Origin: Streptomyces sp. NBC_01296
Lineage (GTDB): Bacteria > Actinomycetota > Actinomycetes > Streptomycetales > Streptomycetaceae
Length of the DNA: 64,000 nucleotides
NCBI RefSeq assembly: GCF_035984415.1
Contig: NZ_CP130720.1
Span: forward strand, 558,001-622,000
Reading direction: 5' to 3'
Each line of letters begins with the position of its first letter. Positions within the stretch are counted from its first letter, which is position 1. The translations under genes and the position numbers were made by a program. Below, piece by piece: positions 1 to 8,884 of the stretch. The notes beneath the pieces were generated by a model. It worked only from the letters and a program-made list of their open reading frames with translations, was not told the origin of the DNA and ran no database searches.

Positions 1-259
1 GAGAGGGGATCGACAGCGGCGGGTGAACCACCCGGGCCGCCCGGCGACACATCCAGTTCTACCCACACCCCCACCCCCTGACAACGACCCCACCTAGCCA
101 CCCTCGCAGCCCACCACCCCCACCCCCAGACCGGCGCACAAGGGACCGGAATCAACCCCTACAAGACCTACTACCCCGGTTCGTGTGTGACGTGCGCCCT
201 ATGGGACGGCTCACCCCCAGAACACCCGAACCTCACCGAACGTGACCGCCCGTACCCCT
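1..259. repeat. Direct repeat, left copy (leader of a transglycosylase-type gene)
   Basis: This stretch is repeated almost exactly at 14857-15118, with about eight substitutions and one 3-bp indel in 260 bp. In the right copy the repeat lies directly upstream of a minus-strand secreted transglycosylase gene. By analogy this copy is probably the leader of a paralogous gene that starts just left of the window. It has no convincing reading frame. The right-hand boundary is sharp at about 259, where the two copies diverge. Confidence 0.8.
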
Positions 260-301
260 TTGTGAGTGGGCCAGAAGAGGGGGAAAAAAATCGGACGGCC
301 A

Positions 302-328
302 TGTCGAGAACCCGTGGCCGGCTCCGTC
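302..328 (+). promoter_or_regulatory. Candidate ECF42-type promoter
   Basis: TGTCGA at 302-307 is followed after 17 bases by CGTC at 325-328, about 50 bp upstream of the DGPF gene. As I recall, ECF42 sigma factors of Streptomyces recognise TGTCGA (-35) and CG(A/T)C (-10) and control their own DGPF operon. The match is seen; autoregulation is inferred. Confidence 0.5.
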
Positions 329-380
329 CCTGGAGTGAAGGCGACCAAAATAGGTCGCACCAGCACTGAGGAGAAACGCC

Positions 381-788
381 ATGGCCAAGTACCTGCTGCT
401 CAAGCACTACCGCGGCGCCCCGGCTCCGGTCAACGACGTGCCCATGGACCGGTGGACGCCCGAGGAGATCTCGGCCCACTGCCAGTACATGAACGACTTC
501 GCGGCCCGGCTCGAGGGGACCGGCGAGTTCGTCGACGGTCAGGCGCTCGCCCCCGAGGGAACCTTCGTCCGGTACGACGGGGAGGGGCGCCCGCCCGTCA
601 CCGACGGCCCGTTCGCCGAGACCAAGGACCTGATCGCCGGCTGGATGGTGATCGACGTCGACAGCTACGAGCGCGCCGTCGAGCTGGCCGGGGAGCTGTC
701 CGCCGCCCCCGGGGCGGGCGGGAAGCCGATCCACGAATGGCTCGAACTGCGCCCGTTCCTGGCCGCACCGCCCACCATCACGGAGTGA
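381..788 (+). CDS. DGPF-domain (YCII-related) protein
   Basis: This is a small soluble protein of 135 residues with the family-naming motif DGPFAETKD at residues 75-83. DGPF proteins form a ferredoxin-like YCII fold. Their biochemical role is unknown, but they are the standard genomic partner of ECF42 sigma factors. The start is supported by GAGGAG seven bases upstream of ATG. Its stop codon is embedded at the start of the sigma gene, so the two are translationally coupled. The family call is strong; the function is not known. Confidence 0.92.
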   Translation: MAKYLLLKHYRGAPAPVNDVPMDRWTPEEISAHCQYMNDFAARLEGTGEFVDGQALAPEGTFVRYDGEGRPPVTDGPFAETKDLIAGWMVIDVDSYERAVELAGELSAAPGAGGKPIHEWLELRPFLAAPPTITE

Positions 789-796
789 CGTCCCAG

Positions 797-1942
797 ATGG
801 ATGAGGCCCTGCTCCGGAGCCTCACGCCGAGCGTGCTCGCCGTCCTCGTCCGCCGCGGAGCCGACTTCGCGGCGGCCGAGGACGCCGTACAGGACGCGCT
901 CGTCGAGGCGGTCCGCGTCTGGCCGGCCGACCCTCCGCGGGATGCGAAGGGCTGGCTGGTCACCGTGGCCTGGCGCAAGTTCCTCGACGCCACCCGCTCG
1001 GATGCCGCCCGCCGACGGCGTGAGGACCTCGTCGACGAGGAGCCGGCGGCCGGGCCCGCGGCCGCGGCGGACGACACGCTCCAGCTCTACTTCCTGTGCG
1101 CCCACCCCTCGTTGACGCCGTCCTCCGCGGTCGCGCTCACGCTGCGCGCCGTCGGCGGGCTGACCACCCGCCAGATCGCCCAGGCCTACCTGGTGCCCGA
1201 GGCGACCATGGCGCAACGCATCAGCCGCGCCAAGCGCACCGTCTCCGACGTGCGATTCGACCAGCCCGGCAACGTCGCCACCGTGCTGCGCGTCCTCTAC
1301 CTGGTCTTCAACGAGGGCTACTCCGGCGACGTCGACCTCGCCGCCGAGGCCATCCGGCTCACCCGGCAGCTCGCGGCCGCGATCGACCACCCCGAGGTGG
1401 CGGGGCTGCTCGCCCTCATGCTGCTCCACCACGCCCGGCGCGCCACCCGAACCGCGCCGGACGGCAGCCTGGTACCCCTCGCCGAGCAGAACCGCGGCCG
1501 GTGGGACACGCAGGTGATCGCCGAGGGCGTCCGGATCCTGCAGGCGGCCCTCGCCCGCGACCGGCTGGGCGAGTTCCAGGCCCAGGCCGCCATCGCGGCA
1601 CTCCACGCCGACGCACCCACCGCCGAGGAGACCGACTGGGTGCAGATCCTCGAGTGGTACGACGAGCTCGCGCGACTGACCGACAGCCCGGTCGTCCGCC
1701 TCAACCGCGCGGTCGCCGTCGGCGAGGCGGACGGACCGCGCGCCGGCCTGGCGGCGCTCGCGGCGCTGGACGACTCGCTGCCCCGCCACGCCGCGGTGGC
1801 GGCGTACCTCCACGAGCGCGACGGCGACCTCGCGACGGCGGCACGGCTGTACGCCGAAGCGGCCCGGAAGGCACCCAACCTCGCCGAGCGCGACCACCTC
1901 ACGCGCCAAGCCGCGCGCCTCAACGCCCACCCGCGTCCGTGA
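797..1942 (+). CDS. ECF42-group RNA polymerase sigma factor
   Basis: A 381-residue sigma factor, about twice the length of a minimal ECF protein. Region 2 lies near residues 10-70 (ADFAAAEDAVQDAL, then KGWLVTVAWRKF). Region 4 lies near 110-160 (LTTRQIAQAYLVPEATMAQRISRAK). Residues ~190-381 are a helical TPR-like C-terminal extension, which in ECF42 proteins is needed for activity and replaces an anti-sigma factor. The start is ATG 797 after GGAG at 782-785. GTG 785, overlapping the upstream stop, is an alternative that adds four residues. The DGPF neighbour upstream fixes the group assignment. Confidence 0.93.
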   Translation: MDEALLRSLTPSVLAVLVRRGADFAAAEDAVQDALVEAVRVWPADPPRDAKGWLVTVAWRKFLDATRSDAARRRREDLVDEEPAAGPAAAADDTLQLYFLCAHPSLTPSSAVALTLRAVGGLTTRQIAQAYLVPEATMAQRISRAKRTVSDVRFDQPGNVATVLRVLYLVFNEGYSGDVDLAAEAIRLTRQLAAAIDHPEVAGLLALMLLHHARRATRTAPDGSLVPLAEQNRGRWDTQVIAEGVRILQAALARDRLGEFQAQAAIAALHADAPTAEETDWVQILEWYDELARLTDSPVVRLNRAVAVGEADGPRAGLAALAALDDSLPRHAAVAAYLHERDGDLATAARLYAEAARKAPNLAERDHLTRQAARLNAHPRP

Positions 1943-1959
1943 CGGGTCGAGTGGGCAGG

Positions 1960-1973
1960 TCGAGGGCCCTCGA
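1960..1973. terminator. Weak candidate bidirectional terminator
   Basis: A 14-bp perfect palindrome (TCGAGGGCCCTCGA) lies between the convergent sigma and TetR genes. It has no loop and no T-run, so support is weak. Confidence 0.25.
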
Positions 1974-2104
1974 ACCACTGTGCACGCGCGGTGGCTTCGC
2001 CCCGGAGCACACCCGCGACGCGCTCACCGGCCTCGGCTACCCTGCCGCGAAGGTGCGATCGTACGAGAACGGCCCAGGGCCCGCGGCGCATCCTCCGCAG
2101 ACGT

Positions 2105-2677
2105 CTACGGGGTCTGCGTCGGGGTGAACTGCGTGAGGATCAGCAGGGTGTCCACGAGGTCCTCGGCGGGGGCGCCGGTGGCGAGGCGGCGCAGTTGCTG
2201 CCCGAAGACCAGGGCGACGGCCACGCCGGCCAGGCGCTCGGGGTCCGGCACGCCGAGTTGGGTCAGGATCCGGGCGGCCAGCAGGTCGTAGGCGGCGAAG
2301 CACTCGGCCGCGGCGGCACGCAGCCGTTCGTCGCGGCCGGCCTGCACGTACAGCTCGAACGGCGCGATGTGACGGCTGTCGAAGGCATTGCCGCCCGCGA
2401 CCTGGGCCACCACCTCGGCCGCCTGCCCGATGTCGAAGCGCTCGTCGGTGCACTCGTCGGCGAGCGTCGTGAAGTGCCGGGTCTCCTCGGCCACGAAGTG
2501 CAGCAGGCTTTCGCGCAGCAGCTCGTGCTGGGTGGCGAAGTGGTACGTGACGGAGCCGAGGGAGACGGCAGCCTCCTTCGCGATCCGCCGGTTGGTGACG
2601 GCGGCTATGCCGTCCTGCCCGATGATCCGCAGTACGGCGTCGATGATGCTCTGGCGGGTGTCGGAAGCATGGGGCAT
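2105..2677 (-). CDS. TetR-family transcriptional regulator
   Basis: A 190-residue repressor. The N-terminal helix-turn-helix spans roughly residues 8-50 (AVTNRRIAKEAAVSLGSVTYHF), followed by an all-helical ligand and dimer domain. It is divergent from the SDR gene. A 30-bp perfect palindrome sits between the two, so it very likely controls both. ATG 2677 is chosen; an in-frame ATG at 2695 would add six residues, and neither has a strong ribosome binding site. The effector cannot be predicted, though the SDR suggests a hydrophobic or carbonyl compound. Confidence 0.88.
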   Translation of the reverse strand: MPHASDTRQSIIDAVLRIIGQDGIAAVTNRRIAKEAAVSLGSVTYHFATQHELLRESLLHFVAEETRHFTTLADECTDERFDIGQAAEVVAQVAGGNAFDSRHIAPFELYVQAGRDERLRAAAAECFAAYDLLAARILTQLGVPDPERLAGVAVALVFGQQLRRLATGAPAEDLVDTLLILTQFTPTQTP

Positions 2678-2767
2678 GTCGTCATTCTGCCCCATCGGCC
2701 GAAACCAGTGCCCGGGCAGGGCTGGGGAGTTGGAGGCGCAAGAGGTGTGGACAGCCTGCTCGGCAGT

Positions 2768-2797
2768 CCCTACTGTTCGTTCGAACGAACAGTAGGG
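2768..2797. promoter_or_regulatory. TetR operator, 30-bp perfect palindrome
   Basis: The half-site CCCTACTGTTCGTTC is followed immediately by its exact reverse complement, with no spacer. It sits between the divergent TetR and SDR starts. This is the size and position expected for an operator bound by a TetR dimer (or pair of dimers) and is the only long palindrome in the intergenic region. Confidence 0.8.
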
Positions 2798-2819
2798 CCG
2801 CCGCCGCACGGGAGTGATC

Positions 2820-3611
2820 GTGGAGATATCGGGATCGAACGTTCTGCTCACCGGGGCCACCGGAGGCATCGGCTCCGCCCTGGCCGCGCGCCTGACGTCG
2901 CAGGGGGCCCGCCTGACGGTCAGCGGGCGCAGGAAGGAAGCCCTCGAGGCCGTCGCAGACGCCTGGGGCGCCCGCACCGCCGTCGCAGATCTGGCCGTCC
3001 GGTCCGACGTCGTCCGCCTCGCCGAGACCTGCGCCGAGGCGGACGTCCTCGTCGCGAATGCCGCCCTGCCCGCCAGCGGCGACCTCAAGGACTACACCGA
3101 GGAGCAGCTCGACCGCGCACTCGACGTCAACCTGCGCGCGCCCGTCCTGCTGTCCCGGCTGCTCTCGGAGCACATGGTGGCACGCGGGCGCGGCCACATC
3201 GTGTTGGTCGGTTCCCTCTCCGGCAAGGCGGCGACCAAGGCGACCTCCCTCTACAACGCGACGAAGTTCGGGCTGCGCGGATTCGCGTTCGCCCTGCGCC
3301 AGGAACTCAGGGGGACAGGGGTGGGCGTGTCCCTGGTGCAGCCCGGATTCGTCCGCGACGCCGGGATGTTCGCGGCCACCGGCGCCACCCCGCCGAAGGG
3401 CCTCAGGACCGTCACGCCCGGCCAGGTCGCCGACGGCGTCGTACGGGCCGTCCACCGCGACCGGTGCGAGGTCAACGTGGCACCGCTCGAGCTGCGGCTG
3501 CTGAGCGCCGTCGCCGGGCAGTTCCCCGGTTTCGCCGAGCGGGTCCAGGCCCGTTTGGACCTCGATGGCTCCGTGCGACAGATCGTCGAGGCCCAGCGCT
3601 CACACCGGTAG
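2820..3611 (+). CDS. Short-chain dehydrogenase/reductase
   Basis: A 263-residue classical SDR. The nucleotide-binding TGATGGIG is at residues 11-18, the NAA structural motif at 80-82, the catalytic Ser in GSLSG near 132-134, and YNATK gives Tyr145/Lys149. It should catalyse NAD(P)-dependent oxidation or reduction of an alcohol/ketone pair. GTG 2820 is chosen because GGGAG at 2810-2814 gives normal spacing; GTG 2814 is inside that site. It is divergent from the TetR gene and probably its main target. The substrate is unknown. Confidence 0.9.
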   Translation: MEISGSNVLLTGATGGIGSALAARLTSQGARLTVSGRRKEALEAVADAWGARTAVADLAVRSDVVRLAETCAEADVLVANAALPASGDLKDYTEEQLDRALDVNLRAPVLLSRLLSEHMVARGRGHIVLVGSLSGKAATKATSLYNATKFGLRGFAFALRQELRGTGVGVSLVQPGFVRDAGMFAATGATPPKGLRTVTPGQVADGVVRAVHRDRCEVNVAPLELRLLSAVAGQFPGFAERVQARLDLDGSVRQIVEAQRSHR

Positions 3612-3653
3612 ACGCGCCTTCCCTGCCACCTCACGTGAACGGAGAGCACCGCT

Positions 3654-6125
3654 GTGCCGAGTGAACACCTCCCGATTCCGCATGGCGTGGCCGACCCCGG
3701 CCCGGGCGTCGAGCGCAGGTCCCTGCTCCGATTAGGGGCCCTGCTGGCCGCGGGCGGGGCCTCCGCGCTGCTTCCCGCACCGATCGCGCACGCCGCGAAG
3801 AGGGGTCAGGGGAGCGACACCGTGACCACCACCTACCAGGGCCGCGCCCCGAAGGGCAACGACCAGTGGGCGTACGTCGCCTTCGACGTCCCCGCGGGGG
3901 TACAGCGGATCTCCGTCGACACCTCCCACGACGCCGCCGCCGGCATCCTGGACCTCGGCATCTTCGGCCCCTCCGGCTTCCGCGGCTGGTCGGGCGGCGA
4001 ACGGGCCGGCTTCACCCTGTCCGCGGCGGACGCCACCCCCGGCTACATACCCGCGCCGGTCGAGCCCGGCAGCTGGTCCGTCATCCTGGGACCGATGGTC
4101 GGCGCCGACGGCGGCATGGCCTGGCAGGTCAGTGTCACCCTGCACCACGGAGACCCGCTGCCCCGGACCCCCTACGACATCCTGCCCGCCTCGCTGCCGG
4201 GGCGCGGACCCGGCTGGTACCGGGGCGACCTGCACCTGCACAGCGTGCACTCCGACGGGAAGCGCACGGTGGACGAAATAGTCGCGGCCGCCCGCCAGGA
4301 GGGGCTGCACTTCATCGCCACGTCCGACCACAACACCAGCTCCACCGGCCTGACATGGCGCGGCAACGTCCCGACGGACCTGCTGGTCGTCAACGCCGAG
4401 GAGGTCACCACCCGGCACGGTCACTGGCTGGCCGTCGGCCTGCCCCAGGGCGAATGGGTGGACTGGCGCTACGGCCCTGCGGACCAGGGGGCGTTCGAGA
4501 GCCATGCCCGGCGCGTCCACAGCCTGGGCGGACTCACCATCGCCGCCCATCCGCTCACTCCGGCAGCGGGCTCCTTCTGGGAGTTCGGCCTCGACCGCGT
4601 GGACGCGCTGGAGGTGTGGAACGGGCCGTGGACGCTGGACGACGCGGCCAACATCGCCGCCTGGCACGTCATGCTGTGCCTCGGCAAGCGCGTCGCCGCC
4701 GTGGGCAACAGCGACGCCCACAGCCCCGCGGACGCCGTCGGCCGGCCGCACAACGTGGTGCACGCGACCAGCCTGTCCACGCCCGCCGTACTGGACGCGC
4801 TGCGCCTGGGCCGGTCGTACGCCGTCGAATCCGCGGCCGTGACCGTGGACTTCACCGCCCGCACCGGCGGGGCGGTCGCGGGACCCGGCGAGGAACTGCC
4901 CCTGTCGTTCTTCGACACCGTCGACGTGACCTTGGACGTGACGGGCGCCCCGGACAGCATCGCCACGCTGTACACCGAGTGGGGCATCATGGCCGCCACC
5001 TGTATCGACGGCAGCGGCAGGGGACGGTTGCGCTGGCGCGGCTGGGGCAAGGCCTCCCTGTTCGCCCGCGCCGAGGTGCGCCGGCCCAAGCCCGCCTCCA
5101 CCACGCTGGACCAACTGGTGGCCATCACCAACCCGGTGTGGTTCTACTCCGCGCAACTGCCCCCGTACGACGTCGAGCGGCGCGCGCTCTTCCACACCGA
5201 GCGCCGCCCCGACGGGTCGTGGAGCAGCATGCGTCCGCTGCCGGGGGCCGGCGAGGGCGCGGGCGCCGCGTCCTTCGCGGGGGTCCAGAGCGCCGTGGCC
5301 GGCATGGCGGACGGCTCCGTCGTGGTGCTGGGCATCGCGCTCGACAACGGCCTGTGGCTGACCACCGTACGGGGTTCGGCCACGCTCCAGCCCTGGCAGC
5401 GCGTCGCGGGACCGGACGGCGCGACCGGGTTCACCGTCCGGGAGGCGGACCTCGCCGCGTTCCCCGACGGGACCTGCCAGATCGTGGTGACGGCCTTGGA
5501 CGGCACCACCTTCCACCAGCAGCGGCGCGCCGACGGCACCCTGCCCGGGTTCCGGGCCGTGCCCGGGTTCAGCGCGAAGAGCCGCTGGGGTGCGACGAAG
5601 GTGTCGATCACCGCCATGCCCGACGGGTCCGCCCAGCTGCTCAGTTACGGCACCGACGGTGCCATGTACCACTGTGTTCGCGGGCGGGACGGTACGTGGA
5701 CGGCCTGGGGCCGCCTGGCCGGCTACAACGGGGCCCCGACGTTCTCGGGTCCCGCCCTGGCGATCACCGGTCTGCCCGACGGTTCTTCCCAGGTCCTCGC
5801 GATCGGCCTCGACGGAATCGTGTACCACCAGCTGCGGCGGGCCGACGGCTCCTGGACCGGCTTCCGGCCCCCGCAGGGTGTCGCCGGCCCCACCATGGGG
5901 GCCAGTGCCATCGGCATCGCGGGGACGCCGGACGGCTCCGCCCAGGTCGTGGCGGTCGGGCTCGACGGCCGGATCTGGCACAACGCGAGGAGGCCGGACG
6001 GCTCCTGGACGCCGTTCGCACAGATACCGGGCCCGAACGGGAGGGACCCCTTCCCCGCGGGGCAGGTGCGCATCGCCTCCCTCCGTGACGGCACGACGCA
6101 CGTGACGGCCGTCAGCGCCGGCTAG
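3654..6125 (+). CDS. Secreted PHP-domain (CehA/McbA-type) metallo-phosphoesterase fused to a repeat propeller
   Basis: An 823-residue exported protein. A twin-arginine signal (ERRSLLRLGALLAAGG, residues 20-35) ends near AHA-A. The PHP metal site begins with GDLHLHSVHSDG near 190-201, then TSDHN near 224, AAHP near 296 and GNSDAH near 350, which supplies the His/Asp metal ligands. From about 510 to the end are at least five repeats built around DGS-x-QV-x8-DG-x3-H-x2-RR-x-DGSW, most likely a beta-propeller of tectonin or sialidase-like shape. CehA/McbA proteins hydrolyse phosphoesters or related bonds; the substrate here is unknown. GTG start after GGAGAG. Confidence 0.87.
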   Translation: MPSEHLPIPHGVADPGPGVERRSLLRLGALLAAGGASALLPAPIAHAAKRGQGSDTVTTTYQGRAPKGNDQWAYVAFDVPAGVQRISVDTSHDAAAGILDLGIFGPSGFRGWSGGERAGFTLSAADATPGYIPAPVEPGSWSVILGPMVGADGGMAWQVSVTLHHGDPLPRTPYDILPASLPGRGPGWYRGDLHLHSVHSDGKRTVDEIVAAARQEGLHFIATSDHNTSSTGLTWRGNVPTDLLVVNAEEVTTRHGHWLAVGLPQGEWVDWRYGPADQGAFESHARRVHSLGGLTIAAHPLTPAAGSFWEFGLDRVDALEVWNGPWTLDDAANIAAWHVMLCLGKRVAAVGNSDAHSPADAVGRPHNVVHATSLSTPAVLDALRLGRSYAVESAAVTVDFTARTGGAVAGPGEELPLSFFDTVDVTLDVTGAPDSIATLYTEWGIMAATCIDGSGRGRLRWRGWGKASLFARAEVRRPKPASTTLDQLVAITNPVWFYSAQLPPYDVERRALFHTERRPDGSWSSMRPLPGAGEGAGAASFAGVQSAVAGMADGSVVVLGIALDNGLWLTTVRGSATLQPWQRVAGPDGATGFTVREADLAAFPDGTCQIVVTALDGTTFHQQRRADGTLPGFRAVPGFSAKSRWGATKVSITAMPDGSAQLLSYGTDGAMYHCVRGRDGTWTAWGRLAGYNGAPTFSGPALAITGLPDGSSQVLAIGLDGIVYHQLRRADGSWTGFRPPQGVAGPTMGASAIGIAGTPDGSAQVVAVGLDGRIWHNARRPDGSWTPFAQIPGPNGRDPFPAGQVRIASLRDGTTHVTAVSAG

Positions 6126-6243
6126 CCGGAGCGTCGGCACCGGCGCGGCGGCAGCGGCAGCCGCAGCGGCGGGACCGTCCGGTGTCCTCGTGGCGGCCGA
6201 GGACTCGCCCGCGCTCGAGGTGACCGGCCTGGTGCCGGACGGC

Positions 6244-6273
6244 GGCCCGTCCCCGGCCGAACGGGGCCGGGCC
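6244..6273. terminator. Terminator hairpin between convergent genes
   Basis: GGCCCGTCCCC and GGGGCCGGGCC pair over 11 bp with one mismatch around an 8-base loop. It lies between the PHP-phosphoesterase gene (+) and the methyltransferase gene (-), so it could stop both. There is no U-run, as is common in Streptomyces. Confidence 0.55.
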
Positions 6274-6281
6274 ACTCGGGG

Positions 6282-7022
6282 TCAGGCGCGGCAGCGCAGC
6301 ATCGTCAGCGGGGGGTTGGCGGCGTAGTCGTCCCAGAAGTGCTCGCCGTACTCGCGCACGCCGGCGGCGGCGATCTCCAGGGGAACCCAGGTGACCTCGT
6401 TGAATCCGGCGGCCCGCAGGCTCTTCTCGTAGACCTCGCGGCTGGGCGGGTTCGCGACGAACGAGATCGGCGGGTCGAGGAGCGCGGTGACCCTCACGCG
6501 CGGCCCGATCTCGGTTTCCTCGCCGAGCGATTCACACAGGAAGCCGTACTTGGCCAGCGACGGCCCGTCGAAACGGAAATCCGGGTTCTGCACGAAGGCG
6601 AAGAACTCGGCCCCGTCCGCGATGCTGCGGTGGATGTTGCGGCACATCCGCTCGATGGTGGCGACGTCCTCGGCGTAGTTGAACAGCTGGACCGCAACCG
6701 CGAGGTCGAAGGGCTGCTCGAAGGTGCGCAGCTCGGCGACGTCGCCGACCTCGTAGTGCACGCTCAGTGGGTCACGATCCTCCAGGGCCCGGGCCGCGTC
6801 GACCATCGCGGAGGAGATGTCGACGCCCAGGACGTGGGATGCGCCGCGGCGCTTGAACTCCCGGCTGTAGAAGCCGGTTCCGGAGGCCAGGTCGAGGATC
6901 GACTTGCCGTTCACGTCGCCGACGAGGGCGAGGAAGCCGGGGACCTCTGCGCAGCGCGCGAGAGGGAGGGTCTTGAAGCCCTCGAACGCCTCGCCGATCT
7001 CGTCGTACAGCTGACCGCTCAT
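6282..7022 (-). CDS. Class I SAM-dependent methyltransferase
   Basis: A 246-residue enzyme with a Rossmann SAM-binding core. Motif I is ILDLASGTGFYSREF (residues 42-56), the acidic end of beta-2 is VLGVDISSAMV, and motif post-I is GDVAEL. No membrane segment or signal is present. ATG 7022 is chosen because the homology-like sequence starts there (MSGQLYDEIGEAFEGF) and GGGGGA precedes it; the frame stays open far upstream without support. The methyl acceptor is unknown, and it stands alone between convergent and divergent neighbours. Confidence 0.85.
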   Translation of the reverse strand: MSGQLYDEIGEAFEGFKTLPLARCAEVPGFLALVGDVNGKSILDLASGTGFYSREFKRRGASHVLGVDISSAMVDAARALEDRDPLSVHYEVGDVAELRTFEQPFDLAVAVQLFNYAEDVATIERMCRNIHRSIADGAEFFAFVQNPDFRFDGPSLAKYGFLCESLGEETEIGPRVRVTALLDPPISFVANPPSREVYEKSLRAAGFNEVTWVPLEIAAAGVREYGEHFWDDYAANPPLTMLRCRA

Positions 7023-7233
7023 CGTGCTGTTCCCCCTCTGTTGTTGGCGGCGGCCGTCGGGACGGGCCGCAGCACCTGGCGGGAAGTCTCCCTGGCGTGA
7101 GCCGGGGCGTCGTACTGGCGGAAGCCACGAATATGCAGCGCCTGCCTCGTGTTCATCCTCGGAAGCCCAGTGTGATCGTCGATCCGGATGACCGGCCGTC
7201 AGGGGCGCGGGGGATGCAGGGAGTCCGCCCCGG

Positions 7234-7635
7234 TCAGCGGTTGGTGTTGAGGAACCCGATCGCGACGGCGCCCCACCAGCAGACCTGGGACAGGAGCGCT
7301 GTGGCACCACTCCAGGCCGTCAACCCGCGACCGACCGGCCCAGTGGCTTCGGCGAGGCGGCGGCCGAGGAGGCCCGCCTGAAGGCCGTTGAGGGTGAGCA
7401 GGCCGACCAGTGCGATCTTCGCCTGAGTCAGCAGGGAGTGGAGGTCCGGGTGGAGCATGAGCCCACTCACGACCAGCCCGCCGAGTCCGGCCCAGATCGG
7501 GACGTGGAGCCGGGACGTGGCGGATATGACCTCGGTGAGTGAGCAGCGGCCGGTGGCCCACAGCAGGCCGGCCAGCACCATCGCCCCGCCCGGGCGGGCA
7601 GGCGCCATCCGGGCAAGGGCGTTGATCGCATTCAT
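7234..7635 (-). CDS. Small integral membrane protein
   Basis: A 133-residue protein with three or four hydrophobic helices (AMVLAGLLWATG; IWAGLGGLVVSGLML; AKIALVGLLTLNGLQA; GATALLSQVCWWGAVAIGFL). The pattern faintly recalls CopD/DUF2269-like membrane proteins, but I do not recognise the family. The N-terminus lacks the usual first helix, so the gene may be truncated at its 5-prime end. ATG 7635 has only a weak ribosome binding site. Confidence 0.55.
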   Translation of the reverse strand: MNAINALARMAPARPGGAMVLAGLLWATGRCSLTEVISATSRLHVPIWAGLGGLVVSGLMLHPDLHSLLTQAKIALVGLLTLNGLQAGLLGRRLAEATGPVGRGLTAWSGATALLSQVCWWGAVAIGFLNTNR

Positions 7636-7870
7636 CCTGGTGCGCGCTGCCGCCCCCGAGGCTTTGCGACCCGCGGAGAGACGCATTTCAGGCGCCTGGC
7701 CCAGTGCGGGGCCGGTCCGCGTCCCGCCGCCGGGGCAGGGCCTCGCCCCCGGACGGCCCGCTCGCCACCCGCGCGCATCGGGGCCCGCCGAAGCCGCCTT
7801 CTTCCCCGGTCGATCTTCGGGGACCGACACCCCTTGGCCCTGGGGCCCTGCGCCCCGCCGTCCCCCTACG

Positions 7871-8884
7871 ATGTTCGGCATGCCTGCGGTTTCGGCTTCT
7901 CGGACAGGACACCGGTTCGCCGCGCGGCTGGGGCCGGCCGCCCGTCTGGTCGTGTGCGCCGCCGTTCCCTGGGGCTTGTGCGTCTGGCTCGGCACCAGCT
8001 TCGCACCGGTGCCCGCCGCCCTGCCGGCCGTCCTGATCCTGCGCGAGGACGTCTTCGCCGCGCCCCGGCTGGCCCTGGAGCGGATGGCGGGAGTCATGGC
8101 GGGCGTGCTCGTCGGCGTGGCCGTCCTGCACTGGCTGCCCGTCTCCTCCGCCTCGTTCCTGCTCATGCTGCTCTGCGGCTGCGCAGGCATGTACCTGTTG
8201 GGCGGCAGCGGCGCCCCCAACCAGCAGGTCCTGGTCTCGGCGCTGATGATCTACGCCACCGCGGCCCCGGGATACCCGTTGGCCAGGCTGGAGGAGAGCG
8301 CGATCGGCATCGCGGTCGTGGCTCTCCTCGGTCCCCTCCTGTGGCCGCCCGACCCCTACCGCGCGGCGCGGGACGAACTGGACGCGTACCGGACCGACCT
8401 GTACGCGCTCCTCGACGGCATCGCCGCTCGGGCCGCCCTCGAGCAGCCCGCCCCCGCCCAGCCCGGCGCCGACGTGTTCTGGCAGCGCCCGCACGCGCTG
8501 GCCGCCTCACTCGACGGGACCCTCGCGCGCCTGCGGCTCGTGCCGCTGAAGCGGACCGACTCCGCGCGCCTGGCCGGCCTCCGGCCCCGGCTGCACCTGG
8601 CCGGTCGTACCGCGCTCACCCTCCAGTTCTTCACCGGCGAACTGACGGACCGGGCCCGCGACGCCGCCGAACCGGACGCGGCCGTACGCGATCTGGCCCC
8701 CCTCGTCCGGGCCACGTCCCGCGCCCTCGACGAGGCGCTGCGCGGAGCGGACTGTTCCGCCACGCTGCGCCGGGCTCGCGCCCTGGACGCAGCACACCGG
8801 GCCGCCCACCCCACCCGCCACGACGCGGTCCTGCGCGCCGGGCTCCACCTCACCCACGAGGCACTCGGCGACCATGCGGGGTAG
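7871..8884 (+). CDS. FUSC / aromatic acid exporter-family membrane protein
   Basis: A 337-residue protein. The first ~165 residues form four to six membrane helices (RLVVCAAVPWGLCVWLG; PAALPAVLILREDVF; VMAGVLVGVAVLHWLP; SFLLMLLCGCAGMYLLGG). They are followed by a WPPDPY junction and a cytoplasmic helical domain. This layout is typical of FUSC/DUF939 proteins, several of which export aromatic acids. The start is ATG 7871, with ATG 7880 as an alternative. Neither has a clear Shine-Dalgarno site, so a leaderless transcript is possible. The substrate is unknown. Confidence 0.78.
   Translation: MFGMPAVSASRTGHRFAARLGPAARLVVCAAVPWGLCVWLGTSFAPVPAALPAVLILREDVFAAPRLALERMAGVMAGVLVGVAVLHWLPVSSASFLLMLLCGCAGMYLLGGSGAPNQQVLVSALMIYATAAPGYPLARLEESAIGIAVVALLGPLLWPPDPYRAARDELDAYRTDLYALLDGIAARAALEQPAPAQPGADVFWQRPHALAASLDGTLARLRLVPLKRTDSARLAGLRPRLHLAGRTALTLQFFTGELTDRARDAAEPDAAVRDLAPLVRATSRALDEALRGADCSATLRRARALDAAHRAAHPTRHDAVLRAGLHLTHEALGDHAG

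Noticed and set aside
6126..6240. Plus-strand stretch reading VLVAAEDSPALEVTGLVPDGG
   Set aside because: Codon use looks coding, but there is no start signal, length or family; may be a relic.
3732..6275. 847-residue minus-strand open frame
   Set aside because: Antisense to the PHP-phosphoesterase gene; low-complexity G/R/P-rich translation without domains, as expected opposite a GC-rich gene.
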